Shown: positions 25,650-34,927 of the stretch, piece by piece | Layout: each line of letters opens with the position of its first letter | How positions within the stretch are numbered: position 1 is the stretch's first letter | Source of the DNA: Mesobacillus persicus | GTDB taxonomy: Bacteria > Bacillota > Bacilli > Bacillales > Cytobacillaceae | Assembly (NCBI RefSeq): GCF_900109925.1 | Contig: NZ_FOBW01000005.1 | Coordinates: 62,001-126,000 of the forward strand | DNA length: 64,000 bases | Direction of reading: 5' to 3' | The notes under the pieces: generated by a model | Told to the model about the DNA's origin: nothing | Seen by the model: the letters and a program-made list of their open reading frames with translations, nothing else | The model's database searches: none | Position numbers and translations under genes: made by a program

Positions 25650-27341
25650 TTATTCGTTTGTTGAAGCGTAGATTCCTACTGCGTCAAATCCTTCATTTAC
25701 TGCAACAGTTTCTGCACTGTCTTCACCATATAGATCAATGGCCGACTGAACAACCGCAACACGCGCATCGCTAAAATCAGATGTTGATGTTAAATAAACC
25801 ATTAAAGCACGATAGAAAATCTTTCCTAATGCCTCTCTACCAATCTCTTGCCCAATCAAGTACGCAGCATGGTTGGTGATCGAAGAATTCACGTGAACAC
25901 CGCCATTATCAACGTTTAATGGCATGTCATAAAACTCATCCATGTGGTCTGGATAAACCTTGCGATCATCCGTAGCATACGCTGCTCTTTGTGCATTGCT
26001 TACTACAACACTGTTTGGATCGCTTAAGCTACGTAATCTTGTAACACCGTCCGCTTTCGCAGCTGGCGCCATAATGTCTTCTCCCATTTCCCAATCGCTA
26101 TCATCAACAAGGGCACCGAAGATATCTGCAATCGATTCATTAAGCGCACCAGATTGATTGCGGTACTGCAGATTAGCTGTTTTAGAGATAACACCATGAG
26201 TCATTTCATGAGCCGCGACGTCAAGACCAGCTGATAGAGAAATAAAGAACTCACCGTCTCCATCGCCATAGGTCATCCAACGACCATTCCAGAATGCATT
26301 GTTATAATCTTGACCATAGTGAACAAAGGATTGGATAGCCATTCCTTCCCCATCAAGAGAATTGCGGCCATGCTCATTCAAGAAATACTCATACACCTTT
26401 TCGGAATTATAGTGTGCATCTACCGCGGCACGATCATAATCACTCTTAAAGGAAGCAGAATTCCCAGTAAATACCGTATCATTACTAGCGGAACCGTCAT
26501 TTTTAGCATCGTAGGTAATAATCCCTTCAAGATTTGGATGAGAGAAATCTGCTAAAGCAAACTGAGTACCAGATTTCGGTTCTTTCACACGAGAAACATG
26601 CAATTCTCTATGGGCACCGTGAACTCCTAACCCAACTCCCTTTTGTGTTTTAATTTCATCGGCATGCATGATGCCATTATATTTATCGATGACCGCTCCA
26701 GTGTTGGCATCGACAAACACAAACCAGTTGCCCGGCGCATCTCCCATAAAATTCACGTTCGCTTTATAAGCCGTATAGTTTTTACCTTCAAACGGATAAA
26801 CAACAAGCTCTGCCGTTGGTTCGTATGTAAATTCACTAGGAGCGTTGACAGAGGACTTAGCGATTTGAAGTGCTTCCTCTGCTCCGATAGAAGCAGTTGT
26901 ATTCACTGGTTCCTCAACTAACGTCTGATTCACTCTACCGTTTACACCAACCACTTCGTTTTCCTTGTTAAAGTGAACAACCACCTCAGACCCTTCCACA
27001 GGAACGCCATTCACCGCTTGGTTAAAACGAACATGCGTCATCCCCAATTCATCTTTTGCAACATTCTTCACCTTTAAGTTCTTATCCGGGTTCTTCACTT
27101 TGGTTTTCGTTTCATTTTTCTTAAGATAATTTACTGCATTGGTAGAGTTGCTCGCTGAGAATTTTTGTGCATGTTTTTCCTTCACGAAAAATGGAACATT
27201 TGCGTTTTCATTCCACTTTTTCTGAGCTTGTACACTACTTACACTAGCAGAATCGGAATTCGCAAACACACTGCTCATAGGCACCGCCCCTAGCAATAAG
27301 GCTGAAGACAGAGCAACAGGCATAATCAACTTTTTCTTCAT
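25650..27341 (-). CDS. secreted neutral metalloprotease (bacillolysin, M4)
   Basis: 563-residue preproprotein. It has a signal peptide (KKKLIMPVALSSALLLGAVP), an FTP/PepSY propeptide of about 200 residues that acts as intramolecular chaperone, and a thermolysin-like catalytic domain. Zinc ligands are HEMTH (378-382) and Glu402 in GALNESIADIFG; the transition-state histidine is in NGGVHVNSS (about 483). The protein is made as a zymogen, exported by Sec and self-cleaved. It is a single gene with AGGAGG before the ATG and about 440 bp upstream that should hold its regulation. Confidence 0.95.
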   Translation of the reverse strand: MKKKLIMPVALSSALLLGAVPMSSVFANSDSASVSSVQAQKKWNENANVPFFVKEKHAQKFSASNSTNAVNYLKKNETKTKVKNPDKNLKVKNVAKDELGMTHVRFNQAVNGVPVEGSEVVVHFNKENEVVGVNGRVNQTLVEEPVNTTASIGAEEALQIAKSSVNAPSEFTYEPTAELVVYPFEGKNYTAYKANVNFMGDAPGNWFVFVDANTGAVIDKYNGIMHADEIKTQKGVGLGVHGAHRELHVSRVKEPKSGTQFALADFSHPNLEGIITYDAKNDGSASNDTVFTGNSASFKSDYDRAAVDAHYNSEKVYEYFLNEHGRNSLDGEGMAIQSFVHYGQDYNNAFWNGRWMTYGDGDGEFFISLSAGLDVAAHEMTHGVISKTANLQYRNQSGALNESIADIFGALVDDSDWEMGEDIMAPAAKADGVTRLRSLSDPNSVVVSNAQRAAYATDDRKVYPDHMDEFYDMPLNVDNGGVHVNSSITNHAAYLIGQEIGREALGKIFYRALMVYLTSTSDFSDARVAVVQSAIDLYGEDSAETVAVNEGFDAVGIYASTNE

Positions 27342-27784
27342 ATATTTCGACCTCCTAAATAATTGATAGGTTTCATTATGAATGAAAAGTCTGACTATTT
27401 CATGAGTAATATGAATCTTTTAAAAACTCAATTTAATGGTAAATATTCCCTAGCAAGCTATCTTGTTATAGTAAAAACGTCCCGTTTTATAAGACAGAAG
27501 CTTCAAAACGGTAGGTCGTATGTAAGACAATAAGAATCAGTCGAATTTGCCAGATTTTATTACTATAATAAAAAGGCAACACCGGCTAAGCACTATTCCC
27601 CTTTCACAGCTTGCCGTTCTCAGACAAGTCCTTTTGTTAGTGTCTACTATATATGAATCCTCATAAACGTGGTAAGCTAATCTTGTGGATGCTAGTTTTA
27701 ATCCATAATAAAAACTCTCCTAAAATTGGAGAGTAGTGCATAGATTCTTTATTTTAAACAGTGTAGGAGTAACTAGATAAACGA
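27342..27784. other. gene-free upstream region of the M4 protease
   Basis: 443 bp of AT-rich DNA between divergent genes. I see one perfect hairpin, ACTCTCC (27714-27720) / GGAGAGT (27728-27734), but no confident promoter or binding site. Regulation of extracellular proteases usually needs long upstream regions, which fits the length. Confidence 0.4.
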
Positions 27785-27967
27785 ATGAAAATATATAAGT
27801 TAAAGAAACCATTTAAAGGAATCAACAAAGGAACACATTTCTACTTAATTGCTGAATCTGAATTTATCGGAATCAAAGAGTTTGTTTTACGATCGAAAGA
27901 CTTAACAAAAAGGCTATCCATTAATGAAACCGAGTTGAAGAAGAACTTTATCTTGATAAGAAGATAA
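27785..27967 (+). CDS. small hypothetical protein
   Basis: 60-residue basic protein (MKIYKLKKPFKGINKGTHFY start, C-terminus FILIRR). A TAGGAG motif lies upstream, but about 15 nt from the ATG, longer than ideal. Soluble; no family recognised. It is convergent with the histidine kinase gene. Confidence 0.5.
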   Translation: MKIYKLKKPFKGINKGTHFYLIAESEFIGIKEFVLRSKDLTKRLSINETELKKNFILIRR

Positions 27968-28011
27968 AGGATGGATGAAGGTAGGTCCTCACTTTTATAT
28001 TGAAACGTTCA

Positions 28012-29262
28012 TTAAACTTCATTCTCCACCCCATAAATCGGAATCTTAATCGTAAAAATAGTTCCTTTATGCGGAGTACTAGATACGGAAAGTGTCCCAC
28101 CATGTAATTCAATAATTTTCTTCGTAAGCGATAATCCTAAGCCCGTTCCTGTATCCTTCGTGGAGAAAAAGGGATCGAAAATATACTTTAAATGTTCGTT
28201 CTCAATCCCTTTCCCATTATCCTTAAACTGAAAAAGTATAGTGTTCTTTTCCCTCGTACATAGTAGACGAATTTCCAGGTCATGAATTCCCTTCGATTCC
28301 ACCGCATTATTGAATAAATTGATAAATACTTGAATGAGTTCACTTTGATTAATAAGAATAAGAGTATCTGCTAATTCCTCGCTCATGCTCACATGGAGAT
28401 CTATCTTTTTCAGAATGGCTTCGCTGTACAGCAAACCCTTAAAATGATTGATAAAATCAATGACTAACTTAGGTTCCTTCAACATAGGTGAAGATTTCGA
28501 AACCATTAAAAAATCGCTGATAATTTTATTTGCCCGGTCTAACTCAGGGATAAGCAGCGTTTGAAAAAGGTGAGGATTTGCTTCCATCTGACCTTGTCCA
28601 ACCAGCTGTAAATACCCTCGTACAGTTGTTAATGGATTACGAACTTCATGTGCAATACTCGCAGATATTTGGCCAATCATATTCATTTTTTCTGCTTCTT
28701 TTAAGTGATTTAAGAAATGAAAGAGACCAACGACCCGTAAAATCTCACCATTTTCATCATAGATAATCCTCGTATTAATAATGCCGTAGTTTGAATCTAA
28801 GACCTCTAAGTCATGAATCTCTTCCCTAGTTCGGAGCGTTTCTAGCAGTTTAATTTGGGAGTCATCCATTCTTAATAAGGTTGAAATATGCTGGCCAATG
28901 ACATTCACTTGGCTTCCATTTAAATCATTGACCGTCTGCTTATTGCAAAGCGTGATGATTCCATCTTTATTAATAAAAACAATATGATGCGGCACTAAAT
29001 CAAGCATGGGTTGTAGAAAAGCTTCTAGCTCCTCGAAGCTATTTTTAAGCGACGGGTAAGTTAAATGGATTGGTGCATGACCATTTTCACGAACTTCTTC
29101 CATTGAGATTGATAAATCCTGTTTCGCTTTCCGAATTCTTAGGTTCGTTTTTTCATCAAAATAGTCAATCTCTACCGGAAGCTCTGCGATTAAACGTTTA
29201 TATAAATTTAATTCCTCTTCTGCTGACTGAAAAGTATGGAGGTTATTTTTATCCTTAGACAC
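28012..29262 (-). CDS. PAS-domain sensor histidine kinase (sporulation-kinase type)
   Basis: 416-residue soluble kinase without membrane segments. A central PAS domain (LVPHHIVFINKDGIITLCN) precedes the HisKA box with phosphorylated histidine in SIAHEVRNPLTTVRGYLQLV, then the N box (NLFNNAVESK), G1 (DNGKGIE), F box (IFDPFFSTKDTG) and G2 (TGLGLSLTKKIIELHGG). The architecture and the H-box are those of the KinA/KinE-type kinases that feed the Spo0F phosphorelay. No response regulator is adjacent, as expected for orphan phosphorelay kinases. GTG start at 29262 with GGAGTG 6 nt upstream. Confidence 0.88.
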   Translation of the reverse strand: MSKDKNNLHTFQSAEEELNLYKRLIAELPVEIDYFDEKTNLRIRKAKQDLSISMEEVRENGHAPIHLTYPSLKNSFEELEAFLQPMLDLVPHHIVFINKDGIITLCNKQTVNDLNGSQVNVIGQHISTLLRMDDSQIKLLETLRTREEIHDLEVLDSNYGIINTRIIYDENGEILRVVGLFHFLNHLKEAEKMNMIGQISASIAHEVRNPLTTVRGYLQLVGQGQMEANPHLFQTLLIPELDRANKIISDFLMVSKSSPMLKEPKLVIDFINHFKGLLYSEAILKKIDLHVSMSEELADTLILINQSELIQVFINLFNNAVESKGIHDLEIRLLCTREKNTILFQFKDNGKGIENEHLKYIFDPFFSTKDTGTGLGLSLTKKIIELHGGTLSVSSTPHKGTIFTIKIPIYGVENEV

Positions 29263-29502
29263 TCAGTTCACTCCAATTCCAAATGGCAACGGGGAAAGTA
29301 CCCCCAGTGTGTATATTTTAGCAGAATTGGATCTTAACACCAATATGGTAAATACCTCACCCTAGTTATTTTTTGTCTGGTTAGTACGAATGGAGAAAGT
29401 TATCTAATGTATACAAGCCTCACTTTTGCTTTTATCGTCACCATCTGGGATTTGCGCAGAGTTCCGATTGTCTACTCATAAGAGAGATTTCTCCCGACTG
29501 TG

Positions 29503-29934
29503 TTACTCTGATAATTCAAACTCCCATAACCCCAGCTGCCCTTTTGCGGGAACACACTCATCCAACCCCTTCATCCCCTCAACTTCCCAAGCATAGTTAC
29601 CGACTCTATAATCGCCTAAAAAATAATCATTACCTGATACAATCCGGCCATCTTCCAAAACGGCCCAAGTCTCGTTGTTTTCAACAACTTTCAAGCAATT
29701 GACAAGTTTGCAAACGGCAATAATTACTCCATTGGGGAGAGTGTCTATTGTGTAATCATGCTTACCAAGGAGCGACTGAATGGCCACATGGCTACAGACT
29801 TTTTTATCGATTTTTTTACTAGTATGTATAGCAAGTGGTCCCCGATGATTCGTTTTCCAGGACCTTGTTTCATATGTAGCCTCCCGAACAACAAAAAGCG
29901 TCGCCCATGGCTGAATCATTGACAAAACCTTCAT
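29503..29934 (-). CDS. ASCH-domain protein
   Basis: 143 residues with the ASCH signature near the N-terminus: MKVLSMIQPWATLFVV followed by YETRSW and RGPLAIHTSKK. ASCH proteins have a PUA-like fold and are thought to bind RNA or modified nucleotides; some cleave modified nucleosides. C-terminal WEVEGMKGLDECVPAKGQLG is also typical. The role here is unknown. A repeat tag lies just upstream (29964). Confidence 0.8.
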   Translation of the reverse strand: MKVLSMIQPWATLFVVREATYETRSWKTNHRGPLAIHTSKKIDKKVCSHVAIQSLLGKHDYTIDTLPNGVIIAVCKLVNCLKVVENNETWAVLEDGRIVSGNDYFLGDYRVGNYAWEVEGMKGLDECVPAKGQLGLWEFELSE

Positions 29935-29956
29935 ATCATTAGCCCCTATTATGAAA

Positions 29957-29984
29957 GAAGCAAGGGGACGGTTCCCTTGCTTCC
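29957..29984. repeat. repeat tag forming its own hairpin
   Basis: GAAGCAAGGG and CCCTTGCTTC flank GACGGTT, so the tag GGGACGGTTCCCTTGCTTCC is itself a snap-back palindrome here. Confidence 0.7.
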
Positions 29985-30051
29985 TCTAAACTTTAAGTAT
30001 TTTAGAAAAACGAATAACGACGAAATCACGGAGAATGAAATTCTTGTTAAC

Positions 30052-30738
30052 TCAACCATATTGATCAACAAAAACTCCCTCACCCGCTTTGTAATCTGCA
30101 TACAAAACGTCCTTATAATTTTGAATGGAATTTGATTTTAGTTCGTTTTTTAACCACTCTTCGTCTTTTTCAATGGATTTTAAGTTATCCCATATCACTT
30201 CTCCCTCGATGATCAGAGTGACAGGTAAAGTTACACGGTTATATGACAACTGTAAATCGGACATGGTTGGTGACTGAAACGGGGGTTTTTTTAGCACACT
30301 TAATTGCCCATCTGTTTCAAGGATGGCAAACTCAACCTCTCTTAAGGAGAACACATCTTTGACACGTAAAAGATGCTGTAACTGATTAATATCCAGCCTA
30401 TTCTTTCTTAAAACCTCTCTCTGGATTCTCCCATGACGTATCACAATTGCCGGTTCTCCCTCAAGGAGTTTTCTTGTCCGTTTAAATTTTTGGGTGATTA
30501 ATTCCGTCCCAAAGACTAATGAAGACCAAATAAATAATCCGTAAAAAAGGTGAGACAATTTAACATCATTATCAAAGATTGCACTTCCTACTAGTTCCCC
30601 CAAAAGGATAGCTGCTATAAAATCAAAAGGGGTCAGTTGAGTAATCGTTCCCCTACCTAAGATCTTCGTTATAACAAATAACCCAATATAGCCTGCAATA
30701 AGTTCAATTGTAATTGAGCCGAAGTTTATTTTTCTCAC
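30052..30738 (-). CDS. DUF421/YetF-family membrane protein
   Basis: 228 residues. Three N-terminal membrane helices (ITIELIAGYIGLFVITKILG, then FIAAILLGELVGSAIF) are followed by two copies of the small DUF421 soluble fold (GEPAIVIRHGRIQREVLRKN and LPVTLIIEGEVIWDNLKSI). The motif DINQLQHLLRVKDVFSLREVE is characteristic of YetF-like proteins, which several Bacillus genomes carry in multiple copies, some linked to spore properties. No operon partner is evident. The end (DVLYADYKAGEGVFVDQYG) is an extension I do not recognise. Confidence 0.8.
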   Translation of the reverse strand: MRKINFGSITIELIAGYIGLFVITKILGRGTITQLTPFDFIAAILLGELVGSAIFDNDVKLSHLFYGLFIWSSLVFGTELITQKFKRTRKLLEGEPAIVIRHGRIQREVLRKNRLDINQLQHLLRVKDVFSLREVEFAILETDGQLSVLKKPPFQSPTMSDLQLSYNRVTLPVTLIIEGEVIWDNLKSIEKDEEWLKNELKSNSIQNYKDVLYADYKAGEGVFVDQYG

Positions 30739-31073
30739 CCTCCTAAATGTCTTTACTTCAAAAAGCTCCGAGCATTGTGCTCCCCGAATTAAACAGAGCC
30801 GTTATTGGTGATAAAATGGGGATAAAAACGCTCCAGTCACCAATAACAAGTCAATATCCCTTATTTGTATAGAATTGTTCAGTGGACTGGCAATTATTCT
30901 GGTTTAACGATTTTTTGCCCACCCCAAAACGGAATTAACCCTTTTCCCCCTTTCAAGAGATCCTCTATTCTCAACACATAAAGCGAAAATTTATTAGACT
31001 ATTCAAAATAAAACCGAAACTTTTCACTCAGAAAAACGTACATTACAGGAGGAAAAAAAAGGGAGTGTTGACC
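30739..31073. other. gene-free region with a perfect inverted repeat
   Basis: GTTATTGGTGA (30801-30811) and TCACCAATAAC (30837-30847) form an 11-bp perfect stem around a 25-nt loop, between divergent genes. It lacks a T-run, so a regulatory site or small-RNA structure is as likely as a terminator. Nothing else is evident apart from AGGAGG at 31047. Confidence 0.4.
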
Positions 31074-31943
31074 TTGAAAAAATTAACCACGATTCTTATC
31101 GGGTTCCTGCTCATCCTACTACTCGCTGCATGCAATGGAACCACGGAAACAGTGGACCAAAACGAATCAACGGAAGAAACGGCTACAGAAAAAGAAACTG
31201 CGCCTGAATCTTTAACATTAGAGGAGGTTTTTGAAAAGACCACTACAGCTTCAGAAGATCTTCACAGTTTCGCGGTGGACATGAATTTAGTCCAAGAAAT
31301 TGCCTCTGACCTAGAAGAAGCAAATATGGAACTCAACTCCTCGATTTTTATGGAGGTCGTTTCAGATCCTATCTCTTTTTATCAAAAAATGCAGATGAGT
31401 ATCCCGAATACAAAGGAAACGCTCGAGACCGAAAGCTATTTTTCAAAGGACGGGTTTTACATGCATGACCCCTTGGGCGGGACTTGGATGAAGTTTCCTT
31501 CTGAAATGACGGATCAATTGCTGCAAGTATCCAATCAACAAACCAATCCTGGAGAGGAAATTAAAAGGCTGCAAGAATTTAGTGACGATTTCTCTTTTGA
31601 AGAAAAGGATAATGAATATCACCTCACTCTAACTGCATCTGGAGAGGAATTTAATGACTTTATCCAAGAAACCATTAAGCAAACGCTCCCTGCCGATATG
31701 GCCGCAGACACTGAGGAGTTGGAAAATATAAAAATCCATGCAGTCGCTTACGACATTATTATTGATAAAGAAACCTTTTTCCCTAAAGCCATAAATATGA
31801 ACATGGATATGGAAATCATGGTTGAAGATCAAACGGTTCAACTCACCCAGCGAATGGATGGTCAATATTCGAAACACAATGAAATTGACGAAATTGTGAT
31901 TCCAGAAGAAGTCATGGATACGGCAGAAGAAGTACCGTTGTAA
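31074..31943 (+). CDS. lipoprotein, DUF6612-like
   Basis: About 289-residue secreted lipoprotein. The signal peptide ILIGFLLILLLAAC ends in a lipobox with acylated cysteine, then an acidic low-complexity linker (QNESTEETATEKETAPES), then a beta-rich domain with LHSFAVDMNLVQ and YDIIIDKETFFPKAINMNMD, as seen in DUF6612-type (LolA/LprG-like) proteins. Possible starts are GTG 31065, TTG 31068 and TTG 31074; GGGAG 8 nt before the last makes it my choice. Function is unknown; lipid binding is only an inference from the fold class. A terminator follows. Confidence 0.75.
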   Translation: MKKLTTILIGFLLILLLAACNGTTETVDQNESTEETATEKETAPESLTLEEVFEKTTTASEDLHSFAVDMNLVQEIASDLEEANMELNSSIFMEVVSDPISFYQKMQMSIPNTKETLETESYFSKDGFYMHDPLGGTWMKFPSEMTDQLLQVSNQQTNPGEEIKRLQEFSDDFSFEEKDNEYHLTLTASGEEFNDFIQETIKQTLPADMAADTEELENIKIHAVAYDIIIDKETFFPKAINMNMDMEIMVEDQTVQLTQRMDGQYSKHNEIDEIVIPEEVMDTAEEVPL

Positions 31944-32452
31944 TACCACTTCAAATCTAAGTACATTACATGGGTAAATATCTAAAAGTGCCCCCCAAAT
32001 TTACCACTTGGGGGGATTTTCATTTTCCCACTTTTCTTCTTCAAGGTGGAAGCATTCTCCTTAGGAAGACAGGCTTTCACCTCTTCATTACCCTCATGAT
32101 AAGATACCTTAACGAGAACAAGTCGCTTACCCTACAAGAGAATCACAGCCCGACCATGGTAATCCCCAACTGATCCCCTTAGATTCATTCGGACACCCCC
32201 TTCATAAAAAAAGGCAAACAAAGAACCGTCCCCATATCGATAAAACCGATGGATTGGCTTGGGTGATACAGATAAGTTGAATTTATATTTTGATGGGCTA
32301 GCTTTTATAATTAGTTTGGGATTAGTATTTGTTTTTTGCTAAACATTCTAGGTAGTTGTCTTGGTGGGCCCATTTCTAGCTTCGCTCGTGTTACTGACGT
32401 ACATATTTTCCAAAATCGAATCAAATCAATTCATTTTAGTGAGGTGGAAAGT
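31944..32452. other. gene-free region with terminator and tag
   Basis: A strong hairpin CCCCCCAA (31991-31998) / TTGGGGGG (32008-32015) with a following TTTT terminates the lipoprotein gene. AAGAACCGTCCCC at 32221-32233 is a half repeat tag. No coding or RNA gene is visible in the remainder. Confidence 0.6.
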
Positions 32453-32791
32453 TTGAAGAATAAGGTTATTTTGCTTGCATCCGATCAGCTTGGGAAGGGA
32501 GATAAAGTTTTAGGAGAAGGAGTGTTGGAAACCTTCTTCACCATACTTAAGCAAAAAGAAGAGCTTCCTGAGGCTGTTTTTTGCATGAACAGTGGGGTTT
32601 TCACCCTTACAGAACGCTCGCTTGTTTCTCTCCAATTAAAGGATCTCGAAGCAAAAGGGGTCGACGTTCTCGCTTGTAAAACTTGTGTGGACTACTATGA
32701 GATTGAGGGCGACCTTGTTGTAGGAAGAATAAGCGGAATGGACCATTTCATTGAATTAGCTTCAAAATATGAAATCCTGACACTGTCTTAG
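32453..32791 (+). CDS. DsrE-like protein, YedF C-terminal-domain type
   Basis: 112 residues matching the DsrE-like half of selenium-metabolism YedF proteins: VILLASDQLGKGDKVLGEGV, then ELPEAVFCMNSGVFTLTERS and GVDVLACKTCVDYYEIEGDL. Canonical YedF (TIGR03527) fuses an N-terminal TusA-like domain to this one; here the TusA-like part is a separate gene at 34073, so the protein is split. The TTG start at 32453 follows GAGGTGG; upstream in-frame residues to 32336 have no ribosome site. It is followed 51 nt later by the transporter gene. It probably carries or handles sulfur or selenium through its cysteines. Confidence 0.8.
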   Translation: MKNKVILLASDQLGKGDKVLGEGVLETFFTILKQKEELPEAVFCMNSGVFTLTERSLVSLQLKDLEAKGVDVLACKTCVDYYEIEGDLVVGRISGMDHFIELASKYEILTLS

Positions 32792-32842
32792 GTTTCACAT
32801 TTTTCAGACACTTTCCCAAATAAGAGGAGATGAAGCTTAACG

Positions 32843-34069
32843 ATGGATTTGTACAATAAAATATTTAAGGAATATTGGAATCCTTATGTGGCAATTAGTC
32901 TTGCAGGACTGGTGAGTGCCTTGTATTTCGGTCTCACAGGAACGGTTTGGGCGGTTACTGGGGAATTCACTAGATTTGGTGGCCATGTTCTTCAATGGGT
33001 TGGAATCGATCCGTCGGAGTGGGATTATTTTCAACTAGTTGGATTGCAAGGAACGCCACTCGAGCGGACGGATGGTTGGATTGTCATTGGGATGTTAGTT
33101 GGAGCTTTAATCATGATTTTGATTAGCAATAGCTTTAAAATTCGCATCCCCAACCAACGACGTCGCCTTGTCCAGGGATTTATTGGCGGAATCATTGCCG
33201 GGTTTGGTGCTCGCTTGGCCCTTGGGTGCAACCTCGCTGCCTTTTTTACCGGAGTTCCGCAATTCTCCTTTCATGCCTGGGTGTTTATGGTGATGACCGC
33301 GATCGGAACCTACTTGGGGGTAAAAGTCGTTAACACGAAATGGTGGCTAGGTAAACCAAACCTGCAAAAAGGTGCAGGAAAAGTGGCCTTAAAACGAAAG
33401 GCAAAAAAGAGCAATCTCCAGCCGGTTATAGGTTTACTGTTAGCTGTTGTTTACACCGGGGTGGTCGTATTTTTATTCGCTGTCGGCCAGAACCTGCTTG
33501 CGATTGGAGCGATTGCAGGGGCTTTGTTTGGGATATTGATTGAACGTGGCCAAATTTGCTTTACCTCTGCCTTCCGGGATATGTGGATTAGTGGGCGCGC
33601 GGTGATGTCGAAAGCCATTTCTGTCGGGATGATGGTCAGTGTCGTCTTTACCTTTATCTATATTCAAACCGGTGCCGCCGCCCAAATCATTAAAATAGCG
33701 GCTCCAAGTACCGTGATTGGTGGATTGTTGTTCGGTTTTGGTATTGTTCTCGCCGGCGGTTGTGAAACCGGAATGATGTATCGAGCGATGGAGGGCCAGG
33801 TATTGTTCTGGGTCGTCGGCGCAGGCAATATCGTCGGTGCCACCCTTCTCGCCTATGGTTGGGATCATCTTGGTATATTTAATGCTTTAGCGAAAGATTG
33901 GCCAGCAGTGAACTTAATTGAAGTTTGGGGACATACAGGTGCACTCATTGGAACGCTGGCCATGTTGGCCCTTTGGTTCCTCTTCTCCAGCTGGTGGGAA
34001 AAGCGCTTCCGCTATGGAAAAGGAATCACCAAAACAGAAACTCCAAAACTAGCAACAAAGGAGGTTTAA
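32843..34069 (+). CDS. yedE: YeeE/YedE-family transporter, selenium-type YedE
   Basis: 408-residue membrane protein with about ten helices and two YeeE/YedE repeats. The conserved cysteine motifs are ALGCNLAAFFTGVPQ and GQICFTSAFRD, with a further GGCETGMMYRAMEG. Members move thiosulfate (YeeE) or, in genomes with selenium metabolism, probably a selenium compound (YedE). The length is that of YedE rather than the shorter YeeE. The next gene is a TusA-like protein whose key residue is encoded by TGA, which supports the selenium branch. A DsrE-like gene precedes it. Confidence 0.88.
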   Translation: MDLYNKIFKEYWNPYVAISLAGLVSALYFGLTGTVWAVTGEFTRFGGHVLQWVGIDPSEWDYFQLVGLQGTPLERTDGWIVIGMLVGALIMILISNSFKIRIPNQRRRLVQGFIGGIIAGFGARLALGCNLAAFFTGVPQFSFHAWVFMVMTAIGTYLGVKVVNTKWWLGKPNLQKGAGKVALKRKAKKSNLQPVIGLLLAVVYTGVVVFLFAVGQNLLAIGAIAGALFGILIERGQICFTSAFRDMWISGRAVMSKAISVGMMVSVVFTFIYIQTGAAAQIIKIAAPSTVIGGLLFGFGIVLAGGCETGMMYRAMEGQVLFWVVGAGNIVGATLLAYGWDHLGIFNALAKDWPAVNLIEVWGHTGALIGTLAMLALWFLFSSWWEKRFRYGKGITKTETPKLATKEV

Positions 34070-34072
34070 CTC

Positions 34073-34318
34073 TTGTTACAAGACGTTGAGATTGATTACA
34101 CATTAGATATTCGCGGGGAGCCTTGACCCTACCCTGTTATTTATGCGCTGGATGCGCTGAAAACCATGAAAGTTGGAGAAGTGTTACAGATAATCGCCGA
34201 CTGTCCACAGTCCTTCCAAAGTGTTCCAGAAGAAGCCGTCAAGCATGGCTACGAGCTAATCACTGATCCGGTGAAGGATGGCCAAGACATCTATTTTTAT
34301 ATAAAAGTTATTGCATAA
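34073..34318 (+). CDS. predicted selenocysteine-containing TusA/YedF-like protein
   Basis: 81-residue frame with one internal TGA (34124-34126) at residue 18. The context is LDIRGEP-U-PYPVIYAL; TusA, SirA, YeeD and YedF proteins have the invariant CPxP motif (typically RGEPCPxP) at exactly this place, so Sec replaces the sulfur-carrier cysteine. After it the family pattern continues: LKTMKVGEVLQIIADCPQS and DIYFYIKVIA. The TTG start at 34073 lies 8 nt after AAAGGAGG. It directly follows yedE (4 nt after the stop) and is closed by a terminator. Gene finders that read TGA as stop will miss it. Predicted role: accept and pass on the selenium or sulfur imported by YedE. Confidence 0.8.
34145..34157 (+). 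promoter_or_regulatory. weak candidate SECIS hairpin
   Basis: GCGC (34145-34148) / GCGC (34154-34157) with loop TGGAT, 18 nt after the TGA. The stem is short; other folds are possible. Confidence 0.3.
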
Positions 34319-34324
34319 AAGCGT

Positions 34325-34360
34325 AAGGCAGGCACCGTGTAAACAGTGCCTGCCTTTTTT
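34325..34360 (+). terminator. terminator of the selenium cluster
   Basis: AAGGCAGGCAC (34325-34335) / GTGCCTGCCTT (34346-34356), a perfect 11-bp stem, then T-run. Confidence 0.85.
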
Positions 34361-34423
34361 CTTTTAGGCCGAACGCTTTTTCATTTTTAAAAATCTGCAA
34401 CAAATGAAGGGCAAATTCAATAG

Positions 34424-34864
34424 TTAGCTAGACCGCCTCACTACCGGTTCCACGCTCACTTCAACATTCCCTTTCAATGTTTGCGAGATGAAACAAGCCT
34501 TTTCCGCTCGTTCAGCTAGTTGGATAATTGCTTCTTCGGAATCAAGATTTGAAACATGAATAACAGGTTTATGAATAATCTTTTCAAAGTTTAAATGTTT
34601 CCCGTCTTTCGATACGATGCCATCTGAACTGATTTCAAGTTGGGAATATTCTACCTTTCGATTGCTCAAAATCGCCGCAAGCGTAATTAAATAGCAGTTG
34701 GCAGCTGCGGCAATCAATAATTCTTCTGGGTTTGCTCCAGTCCCAGGACCATCTAGTTGCCTTGGCGTTGAAATCACCGTCTCCCAATCCTCAGCCTCAA
34801 TCTTTCCAAGCCCCAAACGATCGCCTTCCCATTTTCCCTTCACTGTAAATACATGGTTTTCCAT
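34424..34864 (-). CDS. OsmC/Ohr-family peroxide-reducing protein
   Basis: 146 residues. Catalytic cysteines are in AAAANCYLITLA and ERAEKACFISQTLKGN, the two conserved positions of OsmC-type thiol peroxidases. GTGANPEELLIAA is also a family block. It probably reduces organic hydroperoxides or protects thiols. It is convergent with the selenium cluster and transcribed alone. No OhrR-type palindrome is seen upstream. Confidence 0.85.
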   Translation of the reverse strand: MENHVFTVKGKWEGDRLGLGKIEAEDWETVISTPRQLDGPGTGANPEELLIAAAANCYLITLAAILSNRKVEYSQLEISSDGIVSKDGKHLNFEKIIHKPVIHVSNLDSEEAIIQLAERAEKACFISQTLKGNVEVSVEPVVRRSS

Positions 34865-34927
34865 ATGTAATCCCCACCTTAATAATAGTTATAATATTCT
34901 ATTATTATTGTAACAGATGGGGCAAAT

